In this document: piece after piece, positions 1 through 6,369 of the stretch
Numbering within the stretch: position 1 is the stretch's first letter
Layout: each line of letters opens with the position of its first letter
Source: Anaerolineae bacterium
GTDB lineage: Bacteria; Chloroflexota; Anaerolineae; B4-G1; DUEL01
Length of the DNA: 9,822 bases
Reading direction: 5' to 3'
Assembly (NCBI GenBank): GCA_016926575.1
Contig: JAFGOJ010000328.1
Span: forward strand, 1-9,822
The notes under the pieces: model-generated
Databases searched by the model: none
What the model saw: the letters and a program-made list of their open reading frames with translations, nothing else
What the model was told of the DNA's origin: nothing
Program-made: the position numbers and the translations under genes

Positions 1-459
1 CTCCAGTTGAACAGTGCGGGCTTTGACCTGCTCTTCGAGATGCAGATTGTGCTGGCGCAGTGCCTCCTGGCTGGCGCGCAGTTCTCGCTTGAGGTGGGTG
101 CGCTCCTCGGCGCGGCGCAGCGCACTTTCCAGCGTTACCTGATCGATGGGCTTGCCGAGAAAGTCGGAGGCACCCGCCCGCAGGGCCTCGATGACGGCGT
201 CCTTGTCGCCGTGCCCGGTGGTCAAGATGACGTTCGCTTCGGAGTCGTGCGCGCGCATCGCCTGGAGGACCTGAAGGCCATCCATGCCGGGCATACGCAG
301 ATCGAGGAGCACAATGTCGGGGGTCTCTTGTTGGTAGAGGGCCAGTCCCTGCTCGCCGTTTTCGGCGGTGAAGACGGTATAGTCCGCCAGCCGTAGCGTG
401 CGGGCGAACGTCTGCAGAATCCGCACGTCGTCGTCTATGAGTAGAATTCTCGTATCCAT
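1..459 (-). CDS. REC-headed signalling protein, N-terminal 153 residues (partial, runs off left edge)
   Basis: Second gene of a minus-strand operon; its 3' end lies outside the window. The ATG (457-459) overlaps the stop of the upstream hybrid kinase as TAATG, so translation is probably coupled. Residues 1-120 form a receiver domain: acidic cluster D9-D10-D11, phospho-acceptor D53 in LLDLRMPG, T81 in the ILTTGH strand, and K103 in GKP. Residues from about 108 to 153 form a charged coiled-coil/signalling helix (RRAEER...LRASQEALRQ). The 153 residues align without a gap to the start of the upstream kinase, with 109 identities by hand count (about 71%), so this is a tandem paralogue. What follows the coiled coil is unknown: it could be another PAS-kinase, or a stand-alone regulator with a short helical tail. 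No DNA-binding domain is visible in this part. Confidence 0.9.
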   Translation of the reverse strand, partial: MDTRILLIDDDVRILQTFARTLRLADYTVFTAENGEQGLALYQQETPDIVLLDLRMPGMDGLQVLQAMRAHDSEANVILTTGHGDKDAVIEALRAGASDFLGKPIDQVTLESALRRAEERTHLKRELRASQEALRQHNLHLEEQVKARTVQLE

Positions 460-3400
460 TAGCGCTCTCCTTCAACTGCTTCCCCCAGCACCTGCGCCAA
501 TAACTGCGACAGCTTCTCCATATCCGGCGGCTTGAGCATCCACCCCGCCAGGCCCTGAGCCTTCAAGTCCTCAAGTTCCTCTTCCATTGGATGGCCGCTC
601 AGCATTACCACCGGGAGATGTAGACCGCGCGCGCTCATCGCGTGGAACAACGCTTGCCCGCCCATCTTCGGCATGACCAGGTCGCTCAGCACGAGCGACA
701 CCGCCCCGACGTGCTGCTCCAGGATCTCCAACGCCTCATGGCCATTCGCCGCCTCCAGGATCCGGTAGTTCAGGGCAGCGATGCTCTCCACCAGGGCGGC
801 CCGCAACGTCGTGTTGTCCTCGACCACGAGGATGATTTCCCCGTGCCCCTCGACCACGGAGCGGGGCCTAACGGGTGATACCATAGGCTGGTGTGCCGAT
901 AAGACCGGCAAGTAGATCGTCACCGTTGTTCCCTGTCCTACCTGCGTGGCCACGTTGATGTGGCCCTCGTGCTGCTTCACAATGCCGTATACCTGGGGCA
1001 ACCCCAAACCCGCCCCCTGGCCCACCTCCTTGGTAGTGAAGAAGGGCTCGAAGATATGAGGCAGCACGTCGGGCGGAATACCGCTGCCTGTATCCGTCAC
1101 TGCGATACGCACCCACTCCCCCTCCATTACCCGGCCGCAACTGACACACCGGACGTCGTCCGGCGCTTCGGCTCTGGACAGGGCGATGTGCAGCTCCCCG
1201 CCCTCCGGCATCGCAGCTCGCGCGTTGACGACCAGGTTGAGGATGGCCTGCTGCATCCGCGTGGGATCGGCGCTGACCGTGTACTCATCCAGACCGTAGC
1301 TCAGGCCGATCTCGACGTTCTCCGGCACGGTGCGTTCCAGCAGCTTGATCACCTCCTTGAGGAACGGTGTCAGGTCCATCGGCCGGCGCTCGAGCACCGT
1401 TCTCCGGCTGAAATCGAGGATCTGCTCGATCAACTTGGCGGCTTGTTGCGCCTGTTGGTCGACGGTCTCCAATCGTTGGCGATGTGTCGACGAGACGTCT
1501 GGCGCACTCAGTACCATCTGGGTGTAGAGGACGATCACGGCGATGATGTTGTTGAAGTCGTGGGCGATGCCCGCCGCCAGTTGCCCCACGGCGGCCAGCC
1601 GTTCCTGGTGTTGGATGTGACGTTGGATTTCGCGTTCCTGGGTCACGTCGCGTAACAGCAGCACCCAATCTTCCGACTCGTGCCCGTTCTCCATCGGCCG
1701 GGCGATGACCTCGAAGGTCCGCCCTGCTTTCTTGACGTCGTGCCACAGCCCTTTGGTGGAAGGGGAGGTGAGCAGCTCGGCCAGGGGGCGGTCGCCCAGG
1801 CAGGTGATGGGTTGATCCAATGAAGAAGTGCCCGTATTTGCAAGGAACGCCAACGCCCTCTCTGCCACGGGGTTCGCCAGCATCACATGTCCCTCGGCAT
1901 CGAGCAGGACCACGCCCTCGGGCACAGTAGTGAGGACCTGCTGCAGATGACGGGCCTGATCGTGTACCTGGGCGGCCAGGCGTTCGCGCGCTGCCTCTGC
2001 CAGCTTCCGCTCGGTGATGTCCTGGACGATGGCCAGAATATGTACTTTGTCACCGTAGCGGATGACGCCGGTTGACACCTCGACCGGAATCACGCTGCCG
2101 TCTTTGTGCCGGTGTTCCGCCTCGATGGTGAACCGGTCCCCGGGCTGCCACACTCTCCATAGCCGGAGGATCTCGTCCTTAGGCAGGTTCACCGTGCCCG
2201 CTGCATTTAAATGGAAATCGAACAGGGTAAGTTCCAGGAGCTCCTCTCTGGAATACCCCAACTGCGCGCACGCCATCTCGTTCACATCGAGCATACGCCC
2301 CTCAAAATCGTGGAGATGGATGCCCGAGGCCGATTGGTTGAACAGAGCGCGGTATTTTTCCTCGCTCTCCCGCAGCGCCTTTTCTGCCTGGACGTGCTCG
2401 GTGACGTCGCGGGCGACGAGGAGGATCTCGCTCACGTGGCCGTCGCGCAGGATGGGCGTCGAATGGACCTCGGCCAGCATACGTCGCCCAACTTGGTTAA
2501 TGAACTCAGTTTCGTAGCGATAGGACGTCTCATCATCGGCGAGACGTTGCTCCCGGCGTGCCTGAAGATCGGCCAGTCGATCGGGGGAGATGAAGGCCGA
2601 GATCGGTTGCCCAACGGCCTCTGACAGTTCGAGCCCGGCAAAGTCCAATCCGGCCCGGTTAAGATAGACGACGCGGCCTTCGAGATCGTGCAGCACGATG
2701 ATATCGGGCGTCGTTTCGGCCAGCAGGCGGTATCGCTCCTCCGACTCGCGTAGTGCTTTCTCCGCTTGTACCCGCTCTGTGATGTCGAGGTGCGTGCCGC
2801 AGGCACGCACCGGGTTGCCGTCGGCGTCGCGCTCAATCACCCGGCCCGTGTCGAGGATCCAGATCCAGTCGCCGGACTTGTATTGCATGCGATGTCTCGT
2901 CTTGTACACATCGGTTTTTCCCTCAAGGTGGGCATTGAGGGCGGCCATCACCTCCGGCATATCGTCGGGATGGCTCAGTTTCGCCCACGTATCGATGTGG
3001 GGCTCGATCTCTTCCAACGTGTATCCCAGCATCTCTGCCCAGCGCGCGTTGAAGATCACGTCGCCGGTCTGGACGTTCCAGTCCCACGTACCCAGGTCGG
3101 CGCCCTTCAACGCCAGCTCCATCCGTTGCTCGCTTTTTTGGAGTGCCTGCCTGGCTTGCTGTCGCTCGGTGATGTCCTGGACCTGGACCAGATAGCTACT
3201 GGGAGGGCCTCCTTCTTCTATACCGAGCGCGGTGATTCTCACGTCGATGTGAATCGTGCCGGAACGGGTTGTGGGGTACAAGGTTTGGCGTTTGACCAAT
3301 TCAAAATCGAACGCTGTCTCGTACTGGACCGTTTCACCTTGGAGCAATCTTTCCTTTGCTGCCTTGGGGAGGTTTGGGTCCTCAAAGAGTTTGAATCCTT

Positions 3401-4016
3401 TCACGTCTGCAATTGAAGAAGCGCCGAAGATATCCAGACAAGCGGCATTGATGTCGACCAGCTCTCCATTGACATCATATAGCTCGATGCCGATGGGCGA
3501 TTCGGCATAGATTTCCCTGAATCGTTCCTCGCTTTCTTTCAGCCTTGCCACCGTCTCTGTGAGCGCCTGTGTCCGCACCTGGACCAGTGCTTCGAGCTGC
3601 TCATTCTGCTGCCGCAGTGCTTCCTGGCTGGCGCGCAGCTTGCGTTTCAGTTTGATCCGTTCTTCAGCACGGCGCAGGGCGCTCTCCAGTTCGGGCTGGC
3701 CGACGGGCTTGGGCAACAGGTCGGTGGCGCCCGCGCGCAGTGCTTCAAGCACGTCATCGTGATCGGTATGCCCTGTGCAAAGGATGACGTTGGCCTCGGG
3801 GTCGTGAGCGCGGATTATTTCGAGCGCCTCCAGCCCTCCCATGCCCGGCATGCGCACGTCGAGGAGGACGACGTCGGGGTTCTCCTGATAGTATAGCGCC
3901 AACCCCTGTTCGCCGTTCTCGGCGGCGAAGACGGTGTAGCCAGCCAGTTTGAGCACCCGGGAAAAGGTTTCCAAGATGCGTGTGTCATCATCGATGAGGA
4001 GAATGGTTGTATCCAA
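459..4016 (-). CDS. Hybrid histidine kinase, REC-coiled coil-PASx5-HisKA-HATPase-REC (1185 aa)
   Basis: Cytoplasmic hybrid sensor kinase; no membrane segment seen. Order: receiver 1-120 (D9-D11, phospho-acceptor D53, T81, K103); coiled coil about 120-160; five PAS domains near 161-285, 292-415, 422-541, 548-671 and 686-795. The first four end in DITER- or DVTEH-type motifs leading into signalling helices. Next is a HisKA domain with phospho-acceptor H819 in GIAHDFNN, then HATPase with N-box N927/N931, G1 box DTGSGI (975-980), F-box IFEPFF (988-993) and G2 box GAGLGL (1001-1006). A C-terminal receiver spans about 1060-1180 (E1066-D1067, D1112, S1140, K1162). Both receivers look active. An unusual CVSC pair (C957, C960) precedes the G1 box. 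The start is TTG at 4014-4016: it has AAGGAG 8 bases upstream and matches the paralogue's ATG exactly. It is first in its operon; the signals and partners are unknown. Confidence 0.95.
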   Translation of the reverse strand: MDTTILLIDDDTRILETFSRVLKLAGYTVFAAENGEQGLALYYQENPDVVLLDVRMPGMGGLEALEIIRAHDPEANVILCTGHTDHDDVLEALRAGATDLLPKPVGQPELESALRRAEERIKLKRKLRASQEALRQQNEQLEALVQVRTQALTETVARLKESEERFREIYAESPIGIELYDVNGELVDINAACLDIFGASSIADVKGFKLFEDPNLPKAAKERLLQGETVQYETAFDFELVKRQTLYPTTRSGTIHIDVRITALGIEEGGPPSSYLVQVQDITERQQARQALQKSEQRMELALKGADLGTWDWNVQTGDVIFNARWAEMLGYTLEEIEPHIDTWAKLSHPDDMPEVMAALNAHLEGKTDVYKTRHRMQYKSGDWIWILDTGRVIERDADGNPVRACGTHLDITERVQAEKALRESEERYRLLAETTPDIIVLHDLEGRVVYLNRAGLDFAGLELSEAVGQPISAFISPDRLADLQARREQRLADDETSYRYETEFINQVGRRMLAEVHSTPILRDGHVSEILLVARDVTEHVQAEKALRESEEKYRALFNQSASGIHLHDFEGRMLDVNEMACAQLGYSREELLELTLFDFHLNAAGTVNLPKDEILRLWRVWQPGDRFTIEAEHRHKDGSVIPVEVSTGVIRYGDKVHILAIVQDITERKLAEAARERLAAQVHDQARHLQQVLTTVPEGVVLLDAEGHVMLANPVAERALAFLANTGTSSLDQPITCLGDRPLAELLTSPSTKGLWHDVKKAGRTFEVIARPMENGHESEDWVLLLRDVTQEREIQRHIQHQERLAAVGQLAAGIAHDFNNIIAVIVLYTQMVLSAPDVSSTHRQRLETVDQQAQQAAKLIEQILDFSRRTVLERRPMDLTPFLKEVIKLLERTVPENVEIGLSYGLDEYTVSADPTRMQQAILNLVVNARAAMPEGGELHIALSRAEAPDDVRCVSCGRVMEGEWVRIAVTDTGSGIPPDVLPHIFEPFFTTKEVGQGAGLGLPQVYGIVKQHEGHINVATQVGQGTTVTIYLPVLSAHQPMVSPVRPRSVVEGHGEIILVVEDNTTLRAALVESIAALNYRILEAANGHEALEILEQHVGAVSLVLSDLVMPKMGGQALFHAMSARGLHLPVVMLSGHPMEEELEDLKAQGLAGWMLKPPDMEKLSQLLAQVLGEAVEGER

Positions 4017-4024
4017 AACTCTTG

Positions 4025-4030
4025 CTCCTT
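4025..4030 (-). promoter_or_regulatory. Shine-Dalgarno site that fixes the TTG start of the hybrid kinase
   Basis: AAGGAG on the minus strand, 8 bases before the TTG codon at 4014-4016. The position agrees with the gap-free alignment to the downstream paralogue, whose ATG falls at the same residue. Together these support a genuine TTG initiation codon. Confidence 0.8.
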
Positions 4031-4058
4031 CAGACCAGATCGTTCGAGTGAAAACGAG

Positions 4059-4083
4059 AAAAGCCCCCCCAGTGCGGGGCGGC
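4059..4083 (-). terminator. Terminator-like hairpin in the hybrid-kinase leader (possible attenuator)
   Basis: On the minus strand GCCGCCCC (4083-4076), loop GCACT (4075-4071) and GGGGGGGC (4070-4063) form an 8-bp stem with one mismatch. TTTT (4062-4059) and a further T-rich stretch follow. This is the shape of an intrinsic terminator. It lies about 30 bases before the kinase's ribosome-binding site and downstream of the predicted promoter at 4184-4212, so it would fall inside the 5' leader. No minus-strand gene ends upstream of it. Attenuation is therefore one explanation; blocking stray antisense transcription is another. Confidence 0.5.
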
Positions 4084-4183
4084 CCTGTATGGTGTGCTAC
4101 CTGTGCCAGGGCGTGCCCGCGTCCTGGTTCACGCTTCGGGCTGCTGAGAAGCTCGGGGCGTTTGCTTTTGTGTTGTGGGTAAA

Positions 4184-4212
4184 AGTATATGACAACATGC
4201 CCCGGAAGTCAA
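4184..4212 (-). promoter_or_regulatory. Predicted sigma-70-type promoter of the hybrid-kinase operon
   Basis: Minus strand: -35 TTGACT (4212-4207, 5 of 6 consensus), 17-base spacer, -10 TATACT (4189-4184, 5 of 6). The expected transcript start near 4177 would give a leader of about 160 bases before the TTG codon. Confidence 0.65.
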
Positions 4213-4250
4213 TCGTATGATGCTTGAGGTGCTGCCTTTCGAAACGTGCC

Positions 4251-4291
4251 TGCGGTCGGGAAAACGCAAAAACCCGCTGAGAGAAACCGCA
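4251..4291. repeat. Nested inverted repeat between the divergent promoters
   Basis: The outer arms TGCGGT (4251-4256) and ACCGCA (4286-4291) are perfect complements. Inside them CGGG (4257-4260) pairs with CCCG (4273-4276). The element sits upstream of both predicted promoters in the 355-base region between 4017 and 4370. It could be an operator or a chance dyad; no known operator was recognised. Confidence 0.3.
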
Positions 4292-4305
4292 CCAACCATC
4301 CCGAA

Positions 4306-4333
4306 TTGCCTTGCTGCACCGATGTGATATACT
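4306..4333 (+). promoter_or_regulatory. Predicted promoter of the three-gene plus-strand operon
   Basis: The -35 is TTGCCT (4306-4311, 4 of 6), followed by a 16-base spacer and -10 TATACT (4328-4333, 5 of 6). A TG one base before the -10 (4325-4326) makes an extended -10, TGATATACT. The leader would be about 30 bases, with AAGGAGGT at 4360-4367 just before the ATG at 4371. Confidence 0.6.
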
Positions 4334-4370
4334 TTACCTTGCTGTAACTCGATACCCATAAGGAGGTGCT

Positions 4371-5246
4371 ATGAACGCCATACGTCGCGTGCTCGGACTA
4401 TTGGTAATGCTCGCCGGGGTGCTGGGCCTGCTGCTCAGCCTGGCCGGACTGGTCCTGGTGTGGGTGCAAAAACCCGCCGTGACCACCTACGCCAACACGA
4501 CCATCGACACACTCGACCAAAGCGTCACCACCAGCCAGCACGTCATGCAGGTGACCGAACAGGCGCTGGGCGCGACCACCGACAGCCTGGATGCGCTTGC
4601 AGCCATGCTGGAGACGACCGCCACCACCGTCGAAGAGACCCAACCCGTGCTCGACGAGGTCAACACCATCATGGCAGTGACGCTGCCCTCTACCCTGGAA
4701 GCAACCACCGCCTCGCTCTACACCGCCCAGGAAGCCGCGCGCGTCCTGGAAAGCACCATCCAGTCGCTGGACGCGTTCCGCTTCCTGCTCAGCGCCACAC
4801 CGCTGATCGGTGGGCTGGTCGAGCAGCCCGGCGAACCCTACAGCCCCGACCAACCCCTGGCCGACTCCCTGGGCGAACTGGCCGCCAACATCGAGGGCCT
4901 GCCGGAGACCTTCACCGGCATGTCGGCCGACCTGAGCACCACCGACGACAACCTGGCAGCAATCCAAGACAACCTGCTCACGATGTCGCACAGCGTCGAG
5001 TTGATCGCCTCCAGCCTGGACGAATACGAACGCATGGTTGGCCAATCTCGCTCCTCTATGGACGACCTGACCTCGATCCTCGCCACCACCCGCTCCAACC
5101 TGACCGCCATCCTGAACGGGGCGGCGATCGTGTTGACCCTGTTTTTCGTGTGGCTCCTGGCCGCACAGGTCGTCATCCTCAGCCAGGGCTGGGAGCTGTA
5201 CCAGGGCACGGCCAACCGCATGGGACGTGAAACGACACCACAGTAA
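4371..5246 (+). CDS. Two-TM membrane protein with long extracytoplasmic helical domain (291 aa)
   Basis: Family not recognised. The basic N-terminus (MNAIRR) is followed by a hydrophobic segment at about 9-33, a long Thr/Ser/Ala/Leu-rich region at 35-245 and a second membrane segment at about 246-270. A short polar tail ends the protein. The positive-inside rule predicts both ends in the cytoplasm and about 210 residues outside. The loop has helical, coiled-coil-like periodicity in two halves (about 40-138 and 164-245), broken by a Gly/Pro-rich stretch at 142-163. The shape recalls the ligand-binding region of chemoreceptors, but there is no HAMP or signalling domain. It could be a sensor, scaffold or envelope protein. 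It is the first gene of the operon, with a very strong Shine-Dalgarno site (AAGGAGGT) ending 3 bases before the ATG. The next gene follows after 8 bases. Confidence 0.85.
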   Translation: MNAIRRVLGLLVMLAGVLGLLLSLAGLVLVWVQKPAVTTYANTTIDTLDQSVTTSQHVMQVTEQALGATTDSLDALAAMLETTATTVEETQPVLDEVNTIMAVTLPSTLEATTASLYTAQEAARVLESTIQSLDAFRFLLSATPLIGGLVEQPGEPYSPDQPLADSLGELAANIEGLPETFTGMSADLSTTDDNLAAIQDNLLTMSHSVELIASSLDEYERMVGQSRSSMDDLTSILATTRSNLTAILNGAAIVLTLFFVWLLAAQVVILSQGWELYQGTANRMGRETTPQ

Positions 5247-5254
5247 GGAGAACG

Positions 5255-5770
5255 ATGGCTGATACTATTCTGATCGTATATGCCACCTGGACAGGGGCCA
5301 CGCGCGGCGTGGCCGAAGCGATTGGCGAGACCCTGCGCGCCACCGGCGCGCACGTCGACGTCCGCCGCGCCGCACACGCCAAAGACATCAGCACCTACCA
5401 GAAGGTGATCGTGGGGGCCTCGGTCCACATGGGGCAACTGACCGGCGAGGTCAAACGCTTCATCCGCCGCCACCGCCAGGCGCTGGCCCAGGTGCCGGTG
5501 GCCTATTTCATCGTCTGCCTGGCCGTGACCGACGAGACGGAAGAAAATCGCAAAGCCGCGCAGGGGTACGTCGACAAGCTGCGCCAGGTCGCGCCGGAGA
5601 TCGAGCCGCTGGATGTGGCCCTCTTTGGCGGCGCGGTGCTGGCCGACACGCCCGAGTTCAAACACCTGTTCCCGCTGCTCAAACTCCCCGTCAAGGCGAT
5701 GGCCGAACAGCCCGACCACCGCGACTGGGACGCCATCCGCACGTGGGCGGAGAAAATAGGGCCGGCCTGA
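5255..5770 (+). CDS. Flavodoxin-domain protein, HemG-like (171 aa)
   Basis: Predicted FMN-binding flavodoxin fold. An N-terminal beta strand (ILIVYA) leads into the phosphate-binding loop TWTGAT (11-16). VIVGASVHMG (51-60) and the following basic helix (about 64-77) resemble menaquinone-dependent protoporphyrinogen oxidase HemG, as does a C-terminal DWDAIRTWAEKI segment (157-168). The length (171) is close to that of E. coli HemG (about 181). FGGAV (124-128) is the later flavodoxin strand. In HemG the flavin oxidises protoporphyrinogen IX and passes electrons to quinone. No other haem gene is nearby, so a more general flavodoxin or quinone-linked redox role is equally possible. The ATG at 5255 has AAGGAG, which overlaps the previous stop (TAAGGAG). 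It is soluble or peripherally membrane-bound; the flanking membrane proteins suggest a membrane partner. Confidence 0.88.
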   Translation: MADTILIVYATWTGATRGVAEAIGETLRATGAHVDVRRAAHAKDISTYQKVIVGASVHMGQLTGEVKRFIRRHRQALAQVPVAYFIVCLAVTDETEENRKAAQGYVDKLRQVAPEIEPLDVALFGGAVLADTPEFKHLFPLLKLPVKAMAEQPDHRDWDAIRTWAEKIGPA

Positions 5771-5780
5771 TCTCGCGCCT

Positions 5781-6350
5781 ATGTCCACCACCCAACGAAA
5801 CGGGGCCGCCTTTCACCTCCAGGGCGGCGCGATTTTGGGCGCGCTGGCCGGCGCGCTGGCCGGGGCAGCGTTTCCCCTGCCCGTAGGCATCTGCGCGGTT
5901 GCCGTGGCCGCCGTCGTCGCTGCCCTGCTGTTCAAGAAGACGCTGTGGCCTTTGCTCTCGCGCAAAAAGCTGTACGAGAGCTTGTTCAACACCCAACGGG
6001 TCGAGCCGGTTCTCTACGCCGCCGAAGGCATCGCTCTGGGCGCAGTCGCGGGCGCGCTGGCGGGGATATTCTTGCCCGGCTATCCGCTGCTCGTCCTGGG
6101 TCTGATCGGGGCCGCCGTGCTGCTGCTGCGCTATCACGAGACGCTGGGGCTGTTGGCGTCGGTTGTAAAGCGAGGATCCGGCAGCAGCACACGGTCGAGC
6201 GCCGCGTACCGCACGCTGCTGGCAAAAGCCGGAGGTGACCGCGCCCTGGTCGAGCGGCTGATTGCCTACGAACAGCGCCTCGCGCCCGCCTCGAACCGCG
6301 AGGTGTGCATCGAACGGGCCATCGCGCGTTGGGAAAACGACCGGCGGTAG
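5781..6350 (+). CDS. Membrane protein with two glycine-zipper repeats and a helical tail (189 aa)
   Basis: Not assigned to a named family. It is built from an internal duplication. Residues 15-51 and 82-117 each begin with a GxxxGxxxGxxxG zipper (G16/20/24/28 and G83/87/91/95), then a proline turn and a second hydrophobic helix. This gives about four membrane segments. The linker between them (52-78) is charged. The tail, about 130-189, is soluble and helical (AYRTLLAKAGGDRALVERLIAYEQR, then ...IERAIARWE in two parts); I recall similar tails in Chloroflexota and cyanobacterial proteins, unverified. The start has no visible Shine-Dalgarno site. An in-frame TAG at 5757-5759 and the lack of ATG/GTG/TTG between it and 5781 leave ATG 5781 as the sensible start. 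It lies 10 bases after the flavodoxin stop, so translation is probably coupled. Confidence 0.82.
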   Translation: MSTTQRNGAAFHLQGGAILGALAGALAGAAFPLPVGICAVAVAAVVAALLFKKTLWPLLSRKKLYESLFNTQRVEPVLYAAEGIALGAVAGALAGIFLPGYPLLVLGLIGAAVLLLRYHETLGLLASVVKRGSGSSTRSSAAYRTLLAKAGGDRALVERLIAYEQRLAPASNREVCIERAIARWENDRR

Positions 6351-6355
6351 AGGCT

Positions 6356-6369
6356 GCGCTGCGCAGCGC
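6356..6369. repeat. 14-bp perfect palindrome between convergent genes
   Basis: GCGCTGCGCAGCGC lies in the 19-base gap between the plus-strand stop at 6350 and the minus-strand stop at 6370-6372. It has no unpaired loop and no T-tract, so it is a poor intrinsic terminator. No other terminator is seen between these convergent genes. Confidence 0.3.

Noticed and set aside
960..1655. 231-codon plus-strand open frame
   Set aside because: It is antisense to the HisKA/HATPase region of the hybrid kinase, and its composition is typical of a shadow frame.
2340..3200. Recurrent DNA similarity in the kinase gene that might suggest a repeat element
   Set aside because: It is explained by the recurring PAS-end and signalling-helix linkers (DITER, ALRESEE) and is not a mobile or CRISPR repeat.
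4129..4359. 76-codon minus-strand open frame in the intergenic region
   Set aside because: It overlaps both predicted promoters, has no domain and no convincing ribosome-binding site, and would start inside the other operon's leader.
4838..5791. 317-codon minus-strand open frame across the three-gene operon
   Set aside because: It is antisense to two well-supported genes and spans their intergenic gap. No Shine-Dalgarno site or domain was seen.
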